DNA of 64,000 bases, taken from Paralvinella palmiformis. Taxonomy: Eukaryota > Annelida > Polychaeta > Terebellida > Alvinellidae. The notes under the pieces are model-generated. The model was not told the origin of the DNA. It saw nothing but the letters and a program-made list of their open reading frames with translations, and did not search any database. The stretch lies in contig JAODUP010001194.1 of NCBI GenBank assembly GCA_025642065.1, positions 1-64,000 of the forward strand, written 5' to 3'. Made by a program: the position numbers and the translations under genes. How positions within the stretch are numbered: the stretch's first letter is position 1; each line of letters begins with the position of its first letter. Below, one piece after another: positions 45,663-57,545 of the stretch.

Positions 45663-46440
45663 GTATATATGGCCTACAGTGTAGTCTATTGGAATAATAT
45701 AAATATCAAACGGTTTATTTTGAATAATAGTATTGAGTAACATGCCACCCACGTAGGCCTACACTCGTTGTCGATATAGCTGGCATACGGCCCGACCGTA
45801 CGACACATATTCCAATGTTTTAATGTATTGAGTGAAACGACTTCCTGCGCCAACCTTGTTTACACGCACAACTCTACAAACCACAATCTACTCAATGAAA
45901 CAATTATGCTAGAGCCGACATAGACATGCTAATTAGAAAGTGGGAAAGCACGTAGACATTCAAGTAACATTTTATATTTGTACACAAACACAGATATATT
46001 TAATTAGGTTGGCCATTTAATTATACACAACAAAACATAGGAATATCACTTTAACAACCAAATAGGTAGGCCGAGATCGCGGAGGTCGACATGGGCCGAG
46101 ATTGATGGGCCGAGAGCCGATATCGAAGTGAGTCCCCTAGTTAACTTGTTCCATCAAGAGGTCAGCTTTGCGGATGGATGTACAAGTAAATGAGCTTGAA
46201 TACCGCTCTCTTGAATGCCGACGAAAAGTTGAAGCGGGTCGAACGCATAAGATATAAAAATTAGTAAACACTATATTTTTATATTTGGTAATAAATTGTA
46301 TTTTAACTACCTTCTAATAAATTTTACCTGACTGACGGGCGAATAAAATCGACGACGATGATTCCCGAAGGCGAATATAAAACGGGGCGAAATTAACTGC
46401 AACACGAATAAAATTGAGGGCGAATAGTCCAGTTCCCATT
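45165..46440. mobile_element. Nested TIR DNA elements with GGGCCGAG subterminal repeats
   Basis: Outer ends: actattcgcc (twice near 45190-45220) and its complement ggcgaatagtcc at 46420. Inner ends: ggggtccgtcgacttcggcc, catgtcgacctcggccca at 45321 and the inverted counterpart (gaggtcgacatgggccga, cgatatcgaagtgagtcccc) at 46072-46138. CTCGGCCCA or its complement recurs at least eight times inside. No transposase is present. The interior carries long (TA)n runs. Confidence 0.6.
45541..45659. repeat. (TA)n runs with GATA spacer
   Basis: Three TA blocks separated by ataattatat and tagatagatagaca, inside the nested TIR element. Confidence 0.93.
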
Positions 46441-46597
46441 CTATTATGGCGAGTGGGGATTTCCTTCACGAAAAGCCCAAGGAAAAAATGCAGCGAAGCC
46501 GGTAAGAAATATTGCGTTTTGTTCTGAGGATGTAACCAGTTATGCAATAACTTTATTTTTATCCTAAAATGTATTACCTTTACATATAAATATACCA

Positions 46598-46598
46598 G

Positions 46599-46631
<33 letters not shown>
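46598..46631. repeat. (TA)n microsatellite
   Basis: Pure TA run. Confidence 0.93.
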
Positions 46632-46632
<1 letters not shown>

Positions 46633-46779
46633 TAGGTAAAAATGTAGTCTATTTCTACCCTATTCTATTCAGTAACTGAGTAAGCTACTGACTAGATGAT
46701 GGATCTACTCCTACTAGATCTACTACTAGACTATAGTACTAGTAAGCCCTCTATTAGTAGATCTAGTAGTACTAGTCCT

Positions 46780-47095
46780 ACATGGTTCGCACAAGTCCTG
46801 GAAAATCCTGGAAGTTTTAAATTTGGATTCCAGCCGAATCCAGGTCTGGAAAGTCCTGGAATTTTTGTAGATGTCAATGAAAGTCCTGGAATTTGGACAT
46901 ATAGATGTATATTTCTAATTATAAGCATACAGGAATTCAGTCAGTGGACTGCTTCCAAAATATGGGTGTATTTTTGCACGTTAAGAGTTCGCGAATTCAT
47001 TGAAACGGTCCTTGAATTTGACATTGAAGGTCTTGGAAAGTGCTGGAATCTGAGATGTCAAAATGTGTATGAACCCTGTGACCTAGAATCCATGT
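46780..47095. mobile_element. AAGTCCTGGAA-rich repeat, possible short DNA element
   Basis: The words agtcctggaaaatcctgga, gtctggaaagtcctggaatt and tcttggaaagtgctggaatc recur. Weak inverted termini (ggttcgcaca at 46784 and the complement of tgtatgaaccc at about 47070) suggest a non-autonomous transposon. Confidence 0.4.
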
Positions 47096-47316
47096 GAAAA
47101 CCCCATCAGTCAAAACCCCCATATGGTCAAAAAAGCTCCTATCGACCTATGTTTAATCTTAGAATCACTGAAGAGATTAATGTAATTGGGAAGCCTTAAA
47201 TAATAGAATAATTTATTTACCTTCTTCAACCTCCACAGAGTGGAGCAACACACGTATACAATAAAACATACAAACCACATAAAGCATATACTAGTATATG
47301 ACAATAGTTGACATAT

Positions 47317-47940
47317 CAGGGCATGACACTTACTCTTGAGATCCACTTGTCCTGTAGGACAAGTGCTGCAAAATTTTACTTGTCCCATCTGAAATTTACT
47401 TGTCCCAACAAACCTCCACAATATCACCGAATTACGCGAAGTTACAATTTATTAGTAGCGCTGAATAAAGAATGGTGTTTATGTTTGTTGTATATTTATT
47501 TGTGAAACACAAGCACATGAAGGCAAAGCGGATGTAAACACAAGCATGTGGACTGAAACTTCCGTGACCAGGTGACATTAATGAGCCAACCACGATCAAC
47601 TTTACGCAGGCTAAACAACCGCAAATATTGATAATGCATGCTGTGATTGACCCATGCAATGGACATGCCCAGTTGGTTTCGGTCTTTTAGCAAACTTCCA
47701 GACGGTGATCTGGGGGAAATGACACGTAAATTGAAATGTCAAGAAATGATGAATAGACAGTCGTCTTCAATATGCTTCAGTTTACTTGTCCTGTCTGGCA
47801 GGTTTTTGGGATGATATACTTGTCCTGTCGGGCAAGTACTTAGGGCGATCTACTTGTCCTGTCGGGCAAGTTCTTGGGACAATCTACTTGTCCTGCATCC
47901 AAAACTACTTGTCGCAGACAAGCGTTAATGTCCTGCCCTG
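47317..47940. mobile_element. CAGGGC-ended DNA element with TACTTGTCC internal repeats
   Basis: It begins CAGGGCATGACACTTACTC and ends AGCGTTAATGTCCTGCCCTG, whose complement starts CAGGGCAGGACATTAACGCT. About eight ctacttgtcctgt-type words occur, some as palindromes (acttgtcctgtaggacaagt). Flanking octamers do not match, so the target duplication is unproven. No coding capacity is seen. Confidence 0.6.
47705..47789 (+). repeat. 85-bp direct repeat, copy 1
   Basis: The segment from gtgatctgggggaaatgaca to tatgcttcagtttacttgt is identical, by eye, to 47952-48036. Confidence 0.9.
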
Positions 47941-47951
47941 AATGTATACCA

Positions 47952-48036
47952 GTGATCTGGGGGAAATGACACGTAAATTGAAATGTCAAGAAATGATGAA
48001 TAGACAGTCGTCTTCAATATGCTTCAGTTTACTTGT
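47952..48036 (+). repeat. 85-bp direct repeat, copy 2
   Basis: Identical to 47705-47789 but placed just outside the right end of the CAGGGC element. Confidence 0.9.
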
Positions 48037-48039
48037 TCG

Positions 48040-49250
48040 ATCTCAACTACTGAAGGGATTATTGTAATTGAAGAGCCTGATACTGTGCTATTTATAAATT
48101 GTACGATCATAGCTACGGATTTGATAAATATAATCAACAACCTTCCAGTGTAGCTACTCATATTCCAAGATCAATAATTGAGTAGTTCATTGTGAACATC
48201 AAAAGAAAGTATATGTAGCAAGTGTCACCTGGAGTGCTATAAGTATGGTAGAGCTAAATGTGATCTAATGATCTAATAATATCATACTAAATAAACTCCA
48301 ATACTTTATATCTTTGGTATCAATTATTTCAATGTGTTCTTGTTATTTCTTATAAAATAAGTTACAAGAAACTTGGGCTTATTTTCCAAAAAGGGGATTT
48401 TGACTGGAAGGGGTTTAGACTGAGGGGGGTTTGACTGGAGGGGGTTTTCACCAGGTACCCTAGGCCTAGACTAGTAGAATCAACTAGTAGAAACAATTAT
48501 ATTTATAGGCAAAAAACCCAAAACTCTGGTTATTACCACGTAGTAACCGAGTAGAAATTGATTTTCACAGTATTGGATTCATATTCACAGCTCATTTGCA
48601 TGTAAAGGCCCTATCTTGAGTTGAGTACTAATGTATAGCAAGTACGTCAAAGATTGCCGTGTAATTATTCCAAATTTTAAACTGTATTTGATCATCTGTT
48701 GTCAGAATTGTTGGCAGAAGTGTATCTGAAGTTCCAAGGTTCGTGGAGATCTAATCCGACTCTGAATAACTTTGATGAATAATATCTTGAATGTGAGATT
48801 TTGTTGTCAGCAAAATCAATGAACTAGAATGAATATGATCACAAAAAAACTACCGCAATTCAGCAACTGCCCTCATACACTATAACTACATTATTGTGAT
48901 GATGATTGGAGTTGTACATGTGTTATATTTTTAGTGGAAGAAGAAAAACCTGTGCTCATAAGCCAGCCGTATTATTTATATCTCATAACGTCAACATGCA
49001 ATTCTGTGTCAGGGTGTATACAGTCACAATATACTATCTTATTATCATATATTCCCCGTTATGAATTTAAGATAATTATTCAGCTCTTTACACTTTACAT
49101 AAACAAAGGAAATAACTCACATAAACAATGGAACTAATATATTTACATATACAGGGTGACCAATAATGTACCCTAACTACAAGTTCTTAACTTTCTACCT
49201 CAAATCCAGTCCATCAACACTATTCGGATTTTCCATTTTATCAGAGTACT
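48040..49250. other. Intergenic, nothing recognised
   Basis: It includes a short G-rich imperfect repeat (ttgactggaggggttt-like words) at 48400-48450. No gene is supported. Confidence 0.4.
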
Positions 49251-49262
49251 TCCCGCCCAGAT

Positions 49263-50800
49263 CTAGTTATATAACCTACTCTTGCTGTCACTGGGGTCAG
49301 TTGCAGATTTTTCCATTGATGTTTTGACCTTTTCAAGACTGGTGACTCCCTTTAAGTCCTGTCTGTTACGTCTGTATATGCCCCCATCTTGTGTTTGTAC
49401 ACTGTATGATCGTGGTGCAACTCGTCTGAGTACTGTACCATCTTCCCACTTTCTTATCATATATCTGTACATCTTGGCCTGGCTTTAATGGAGGATGAAT
49501 ATCTATTGCCCTGTCATAATATCGTTGTTGCTTCATCTTTTCTTGCATTTTCTTCTCAAGTATTTTGCATCATTCTCGCCCTTAAATAATATTGGGTGTA
49601 TTGGTACAGTAGTTTTTAATCTTAATTTCATGAGCAGTTCAGCTGGAGATTGTTGTATACTAAGAGGCCTTTGACGTAATGATATGGTGATTTTTGTAGT
49701 ACAGGTTTTCTTCTTATCACCATTTATACTACATTATCAGTTAAATTGTTAAACTAGTGGTATTCTTGATGTGCACTACGTGTGGGTACAATGACTAGTA
49801 GTCTGTAACAATCAGGTAGTCTTGGCCATTGAAACTGAACAAATCACTTGCCACTTTCTGCCATGGTCTGATAGGTATTTCATTTTGCGCATGACTTTGC
49901 CAGGTCTTGCTAGTATAGCGATGCCCTTGACCTTCTCTTGCATTTCTCCATCCCTAGGTGACCTTCATGGATTGGTTCAAACATGTACATCCTCAATGAT
50001 TGGGATGCCACTAACCAAGATCCTGCTAAAAACTCACAACATGTGGGTAACAATCTTGCTTTACAGATGGCCATCCATCGAGAATTGTATTCATCAACAT
50101 TACTAGTTCTGTAACACCTTGGGTCTCTTTTGTTTATTTGATCTAGAGACTGATCTGACATTGACCATGTTTAAATGTAATTATACTGGTTCTTTTATAC
50201 TACTGGATTCTTCCCCTTCTGTAGCCCTGGATAGAGCATCTGCTGCAGCAATTGTTTTCCTGGAGTATAGGTTACATCAAGATCATATCTCTGCATCCCC
50301 ATTAGTAATCTTTGTATTCTCAATGGGCAGTCATTGAAGGGTTTCTTCATAATATTGACAAAGGCCTTGTGATCAGTCTTTGTCCAATATATGAACTGGT
50401 GAAGCCGCTCACATGCTACTGGCTTCCGTGTACTTCCGTGCAGTTGCAGAATCAGTGCACCAAGGCCATCTTGGTTTACATCTGATGATAGCTTGATTGG
50501 CAACTTTGGGTCAAAATACTGTAATACTCGATCACTTGTTATTATCTCTTTTAGTAGCACCCAGGATTTTTCCAGGCTCTGACCTCCCACTGTCACTGAT
50601 TCTTTGCCTCTAATAACTGTCGCAGAGGTGCCAATTTTGTGACAGATCAGTTACCCGTTTTGCCAAATAAATGACCATGCCAAGAAACATCTGTACATCC
50701 ACTTTACATTGAGGTCGGGGTACAATCTAGTTAGTTGCTGTACCTTCTACCAAATCAACCGTCATTACTGACAGGTCATAATAAACTCCAGCATCAGCCA
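49263..50800 (-). mobile_element. Ty3/gypsy pol remnant (RT end, RNase H, integrase)
   Basis: Minus-strand order: near 50700-50600 an RT-end block (LAPLRQLLE); 50596-50195 RNase H (LSSDVNQDGLGALILQL, YWTKTDHKAFVNI, YDLDVTYTPGKQ); about 49990 the integrase H2C2 finger (HEGHLGMEKCKRRSR); 49548-49366 QQRYYDRAIDIHPPLKPGQD; and 49472-49263 RSYSVQTQDGGIYRRNRQDL. Frameshifts occur, and the integrase catalytic core between 49910 and 49560 is largely missing. LTRs were not found. Confidence 0.85.
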
Positions 50801-51685
50801 TTGCAACCTCTTTATCAACATCAATAGTTTATATCTTTGTCTTGCAAGATGACTAGAAATGATTGAGCCATTTGGATCATTTACCATGAGCAGGACACTC
50901 CCGAAGATCATATCTCTTTCCACATCTCCAACAGTAGAATATTTTATTTTTACTTTCAGGGCGATCATTTCCCGTTGCTGGTGTGTATATTTCCTCTTTG
51001 TGGTTTACTGACTACATCAACGGTTGCCTCTGATGGAGACCCTTGTCCCATCTATTGAGGTCGTACAGCAGCTGTCTCATATCCTCGAAAAAAGCCTGGA
51101 TTATATCAAAATATAGGAACAGCCTACAATTTAACCTTTATATCATAAATATTGGAAACGTAGATTTTTGTTCGCGACTAGATGATCATTTTATAAACAA
51201 ATAATGCACGTAGAGCTGTTGTCTAGTCGCTACTAACGTCCTCATTAGACGGATCCCTAGCTAGACTAGAAAAGGGGGCAGGGTGGGAAGAAAGGCATTG
51301 ACACTGACAGAGTGGACAGGCCGAATCGGGGATGGATTTGGGAGGGGGGAAGGAAACCGATAATTGCATTACTAAGAATTTTAAAGGACAAGAACTATGC
51401 ATGTCAGTTTTGATACTGTGTTAATATCCTTTAAGTTTAAACAATAACTACACATAATTATGTATCTTCATCAGTCTTATTCTGTGGTATTATACTTATA
51501 GTAGTTATATTGACTGAGAATTAAAATTGGTCCACAAATGTAATAACATGACATGTATACAATAATGACGAAGTAAAGAACATCTACATATATAATTAAA
51601 TTATTAAATTTCTGAGGCCATCACAGTTTTACTCATTTAGTAAATATTTTACTATAACAAGTGAATGAGAACATGACAATTCTTC

Positions 51686-51724
<39 letters not shown>

Positions 51725-51785
51725 CCCTACTTCTGAGGTAAAATCTCACTGTGCACTATAAGTTACAATAACAATGTGCTCATAA
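50801..51785. other. Intergenic; possible further gypsy RT remnants up to about 51050
   Basis: The frame at 50765-50968 may be decayed RT in a shifted frame, but motifs are not clear. (TA)n lies at 51690-51720. Nothing else is recognised. Confidence 0.35.
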
Positions 51786-52130
51786 TCATTTAACTCCGTT
51801 TACTTTAAACTAGCCACTGGAACAAGAGTATGAGATCTTAGTCTCCTCTGTATCAATCTCGCCCACTTCACTTCTGACTCATATTTAATTGACTCCCACA
51901 TTTCTTCCTCCAAGTTTAATTTTATGTTTAGCAATTGGTTCAGTCTTTTATTTTCAAGTCTGACACATCAATCTGACTTTGTCAGCTTTAAATGACTGAA
52001 GAGTCTTTCAACTTCTGCTGAGGGTAGTGACAGTGAAACAGCAAACCCATACACATATGTCAGTTTTGGGTACAGCAAATGCAGGTTCTTCGAACTATCC
52101 TATGTTCTGTCCAGTTGAAGCTTCCTGACA
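51786..52130 (-). mobile_element. hAT transposase C-terminal (dimerisation) fragment
   Basis: The minus strand reads LHLLYPKLTYVYGFAVSLSL then PSAEVERLFSHLKLTKSD, stop, CVRLENKRLNQLLNIKLN, matching the PxSAxVERxFSxLKxxKxxxRxxLxxxxLNxLLxI dimerisation region of hAT/zinc-finger-862-like proteins. One in-frame TGA sits where Arg (CGA) would be expected. Confidence 0.75.
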
Positions 52131-53470
52131 ATCTGTAATGGAGATGTACCTGGCTGTTGTGCTGTGTCCAGTTGCTTCAGCCATTCCAGCTATTTCACCC
52201 ACTCCTCAACTAACGACGAGAACTACCAAATAATTAAACCCCATATACTGGTATATGACAGTTGCTTTTCAATGCAAGTGATCAATGAAAAGATTCAACA
52301 CAGAGATTTGGTGTACCATGTTTGAAGATCACATAAATAGCACTCGATGAGTAAAGCAAAAAGACAGTCACTTTAAATAATAAAATATGCATAATATATG
52401 TTACATAAGTTGCACATCAAGGATACATTGTTTTATATGTATTATGTATGATATATGAACTCATTGTGCAATCAGTGGTTTATAATTCAGTATGTACCTG
52501 TGTTTTCCGATTTGGTGATATTTATGCACAAGGGAAATTTATAATGACACATCTGATATTAGCGAAGATTGTAACTAAAAGAATTGCGCAAATCACAGAT
52601 TTTAGCTAAGACGGGATTGTTGTCATGTAATGTTTTTTATGTCAACTCCCATAATTTCTCGCCAGTATTTGTATCCAGACCTATTCTAGGGTGCTTTTTT
52701 ACGGGATTCCCGCAAAATTAAGATGAGGAAAGCAAAAAATGAGAACACCTGGCTTGTGGAGCATCTGAAACGTGTTTGCTGGCGTTAAAGGCCCGAGCAC
52801 TCAAAGAACATGCGCTAAATATACATATTTATTGTGCTCGGACGTGGAGCCACAAGCCGAGCACGAGCACTAAGCGTGTATGAGCCTGTTTTGGCTTGTT
52901 TCGGATGCTCGTACTCGGGTATAAAGTTCCGAGTCAACATCTTACAATCACATCGATATTTTATTCTTGTTTAAACATCCTCAAATTTGGTGAAGGCACC
53001 AACCCAACTTTGACCAAATAAAACTGTATTGTGCTCAGCCGCTATATTTGAAAAAATATATAGAGATAATAGATTTGGGAGTCAGTGCATGCGCAAGTGC
53101 TCCCCGCTATCGGAAGCCAACGCATGGCCATTAACTGCTAGGACATTTAGCGCCAGTGAGCACTGTTACACACACCATGCCAACTCCATGGATTCACAAG
53201 TACCATCATCACTCATCTTTAGCGTATACAGAATACGGCGAGTCCATCATTGGTACTATGTCTCCATAAGAACACTACATCTGTTCTAAAACTATTACTC
53301 CGGTTACCAGTGGAGATAAGACTCGAAATGGAACTTCTTCCAGTTATATCTGCAACCTCCTGAATCAATATTGGCCCGGCGAGATCGTTAGGATCATAGA
53401 AATGTCACAACAAAGAGTCTTAACCACATGAACTGTAATAGGTTATAGAACAGTCTACCAAAATTAGTCC
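52131..53470. other. Intergenic; ccgagcac inverted words at 52790-52920
   Basis: The words cccgagcact, gtgctcggac, gccgagcacgagcact and gctcgtactcggg alternate in orientation, which suggests a short palindromic repeat. No gene is supported. Confidence 0.4.
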
Positions 53471-53474
53471 ATGT

Positions 53475-53789
53475 CAGACATGGGGTCAATTCAATTCCGG
53501 AATTGGAATTGATGGTCATTTCCGGAATTGAAATTAGAATTGATTATTTTTTAATGGAATTGGAATTGATAAATTTGGAATTGAAATTTCCGACAAGAAA
53601 AATTTACTCTTTGGTTTTTTTTAATTCAGAAATATTTATTCCATGACAATCCTACTTTGAATATAAACCATTCGGAGTAGGTACTCCGAGTACTTACTCA
53701 TGGTAAAAAGTAGTAGGTGAAAAAGAGTGTAAAAATGCATTTGGAATTCATCGAGTGGAATTGACAAAATGGAATTGACCCCATGTCTG
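53475..53789. mobile_element. 315-bp TIR element (MITE, hAT-like ends)
   Basis: It begins CAGACATGGGGTCAATTCAA and ends GGAATTGACCCCATGTCTG, an almost perfect 18-bp inverted pair. The interior is rich in ggaattggaattga words. Flanks agtccatgt and gtctccatgt are similar but not an exact duplication. Confidence 0.8.
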
Positions 53790-54042
53790 GTCTCCATGTT
53801 GAGTTTAAATGTTTACTATCTCGCTCACCAATCTGTTCTACTTATTTTAGTGTAACTGCTTTAAACTGGTAATTAATTAACATATCTTATTGAACCTTGC
53901 CAACTCTAGTGTGTGCGTGTGTGGTTCTTCTAATTGACCATGTGTAAATATATCTAAAGAAAGCAAGTGTCCAACCTCTAACCATTAAGTTTATTATCCA
54001 GAATGATTATTGCAGTTGTATTCCTACAGGCAGTTGGTCGTC
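53790..54042 (+). promoter_or_regulatory. Upstream region of the helical-protein gene
   Basis: It contains a likely 5' UTR acceptor (ttcctacag at 54021-54029). No core promoter element was recognised. Confidence 0.3.
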
Positions 54043-54802
54043 ATGGATAAGTCGCCATCAGAATCATTGCGCCTCAGGGGGAAGAAGCTAGTTGAGGAAG
54101 CCGATGCTGTGGGAGATTCTGTAGAGTTGCTGAAAGCCCACACCCTGTATTTGGAGCAAGAAAGTGTGGACAGTTGTCCTATCCGAGATAGAGACAGAGC
54201 TTATTTAGAAAAAATTAAGCTTTTACGAGAGGCTGTCAGATTTTTCAAAAAAGCGGCAGCTCCTGAAGCAAAGCCGAAGCCGGGAGAAGCAGCCAGCGCC
54301 CACAAGAACATGGCTATTGTCCTTGGTGAACTGGCAGTATTGAATAACAATGAGGGGGATATCAGCCAAAGTGCTGATATAATTTATCACTGGAATAAAG
54401 CGATGGTGTATGGTTTGAAGGACGGGTTTCCTGAAAATTGGCATAGTGGTGTTCGTGAAAACCTTCTGAAAAGCGCGAAGAAATTAGTACAATTGTGTCG
54501 CTCTGCCGGCGTACCCGCAGGTATTAGGCGATTGGAAAATACCCTACGCGAGGTTACGGATAGGGAGTTGAGATATATGATACTGTCAGTAATCTGTGAG
54601 TTATACATCGCAGGTAGTCTAGATGACTTGAACAAGCGCCATTATGAGATTGCTTTAGATTACATGGAAGAATGCTTAATACATTTCAAGGAAGTTGAGA
54701 CGCTGGTCAGCAATGAAGAGGAGAAACGCTTTATGGTGAATATGAAGAGACGCATTATGGACATCAAGGCTGAAGCTACGGCTATGCAGATTATTGCTAA
54801 GG
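54043..54802 (+). CDS. Helical protein exon 1
   Basis: A 760-nt exon encoding 253 codons plus one base, from MDKSPSES to MQIIAK. The open frame runs on for 233 nt into the intron, but the AAGG|GTAATG donor gives the phase required by exon 2 and keeps the helical character. Confidence 0.88.
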
Positions 54803-57492
54803 GTAATGCAATATTTATTATTAATATCATTCCCAGTGATATTCATAATTTAAATTGCTTCAACAGAACTACCTGTATACATTGGACATTTCTAAGAATA
54901 ATGTACACTGTATATTGTTTTAGATATCTTGTACAGTCTTCACATGTAAGCTTTATTTTCGGAATATGGACACTCAAAGTTCATACAAGATATGTAATAT
55001 ACCTGTGTGTGTCTTTTCATGCACCCTTATATTAATATTTATAAGCAATTCAAATCTGTATTAGTTAGATACCACACTAAGTCCACCTAATCTATGAAGT
55101 ACAATTGAATACAACCAGCGCTAAGTGTTGCTATTTTGTAGGCTGCTCTCTATAAGTAATTTAAAATATGATAATACGATTGTTCTGACACATGGTTGGT
55201 CCACAACAACACATACCAAGCATGTATACCATGTACGCTTCTGTATCAATTATACAAGTTCTTGTAGAGAGAAACAGTTGGTTAGGACTGTCAGTAGCGT
55301 GATGTATATGTGTTGCTGTTAGTTTATAGATTCCATCATATCCGTGACACATGTATCATATCAGTGGCACATGTATCATATCAGGGGTACATGTATCATA
55401 TCAGTGACACATGTATCATATCAGTGGCACATGTATCATATCAGTGACACATGTATCATATCAGTGGCACATGTATCATATCATAATATCATATCAGTGG
55501 CACATGTATCATATCAGTGGCACATGTATAATATCAGTGACACATGTATCATATATCAGTATAATGGCACATGTATCATATCAGTGACACATGTATCATA
55601 TCAGTGACACATGTATCATATCAGTGGCACATGTATCATATCAGTGGCACATGTATCATATCAGTGGCACATGTATAATATCAGTGACACATGTATCATA
55701 TCAGTGACACATGTATCATATCAGTGGCACATGTATCATATCAGTGACACATGTATCATATCAGTGACACATGTATCATATCAGTGGCACATGTATCATA
55801 TCAGTGGCACATTATCATATCAGTGGCACATTATCATATCGATAACACTTGTATCATATCAGTGACACATGTATCATATCAGTGGCACATGCATCATATC
55901 AGTGACACATGTATCATATCAGTGGCACGTGTATTATATCGGTAACACATGTATCATATCAGTGACACATGTATCATATCGGTAACACGTGTACCATATC
56001 GGTGACACATGTATCATATCGATAACACATGTATCATATCGATAACACATGTATCACAGCTAGATATAAGATTTCTGCTATATTAATCAGGTATTTTAAT
56101 TAAACAGGAGGTTGTGTATAATTAGGTCAAGACCATTAGCTAACATATCTTTAATTAATTTCAATCAATTGTTATATCAACAAAATATCTTACACGAAAT
56201 ACAAATCTAAACATCAGTTTTAATATGCTTAGGCTCCTCAAAGTAATCGATTTAGGGAAATTAACCAAGTTTAAAACACTCTGGATCTATAGGTAATTAC
56301 ATTAACCTGTTTTTACCCAGTTAATTTATGTTTATTAACAAATATGTTTCAATTACGTGCACTCTCAATTAACCCCGTATATGTATTCTAAGACATATAA
56401 TTATCTTTGTTTATTGTACAGCTGACAAATTGCTGCTGGAAATCCAGTTACTAGATAATTCTGATGATAAAACGAATTGGCTATATTTCATAATTGACTT
56501 CTACACAGAAGCTGCACAGATCAGCGAGAATGCCGAGGTAGGTAAATATTAGTATAATCATAAAGCTGGCATAGATTACCTGTCTAATCTAGTATCATTA
56601 TTATTGACAAATATGTATTATTGATTTTTGTATTGTATTCAGTGAACCTCTGCTCCAATAAGATTATTTAATTTGCATCTTCTAGATGATGAGTTAATGA
56701 GTGAGTTATTCGTTCAGTTAGACAATCGATCATTCAATCCGTTGGGTAATGTTAATATCCAGTCCCCAATCTAAGAGTTTACAATAAATTACTATATGCC
56801 ACAGAAAATAATCCAGTTAAATCTATACCGTATATACTCGCGTATAAGTCGATTTTTTGGGTAGTGAAAAGGGAGTTCCCAGAAGCACCTCGACTTACAC
56901 GCATGTCTTATTTCCTACCAGCTGAAGGAAAGATATTTTCGGCGATCCTTGACACTCAACACTATATGATTAAACCCAATAAGATCCAAAGATCGGAATA
57001 CAATCATCACATCGCTTCCCACTAACCCATTATTATTCAATAAATTCCGACAATGATTTCAATTTTGGGGGATTTTAAGCCAATACTTGACCTCGGCTTA
57101 TACGGTGAGCATATGCCTGAGGAACGAATTACCGGGTCAAAAATTGGCCTCGACTTATCTGCCGAGTCCACTTATACGCGAGTATATACGGTATCTATAC
57201 GAAATAATGAACTAATCTGGTTGTGAGAGACCAGTCTGTGATTGTATATTTGTCTTTTTTTAAATAGAAATATAATTCATTTGAAAGTATCTATTATCCA
57301 TACTTACATATATTATATTCATCACAGAAGGTAAGCTGCTATGATCCCCTTGAAACATAAGACATTCTTCTTCATCTTTGAATAGAGATTTTTATATTGA
57401 TGATACACTTTCTAGAAAAACCCACACAGTTTTTTCCATCCATTCTTGCCTCATTCGTTCATTCATTTAATAGTATGAATTTAATTATATTT

Positions 57493-57545
<53 letters not shown>

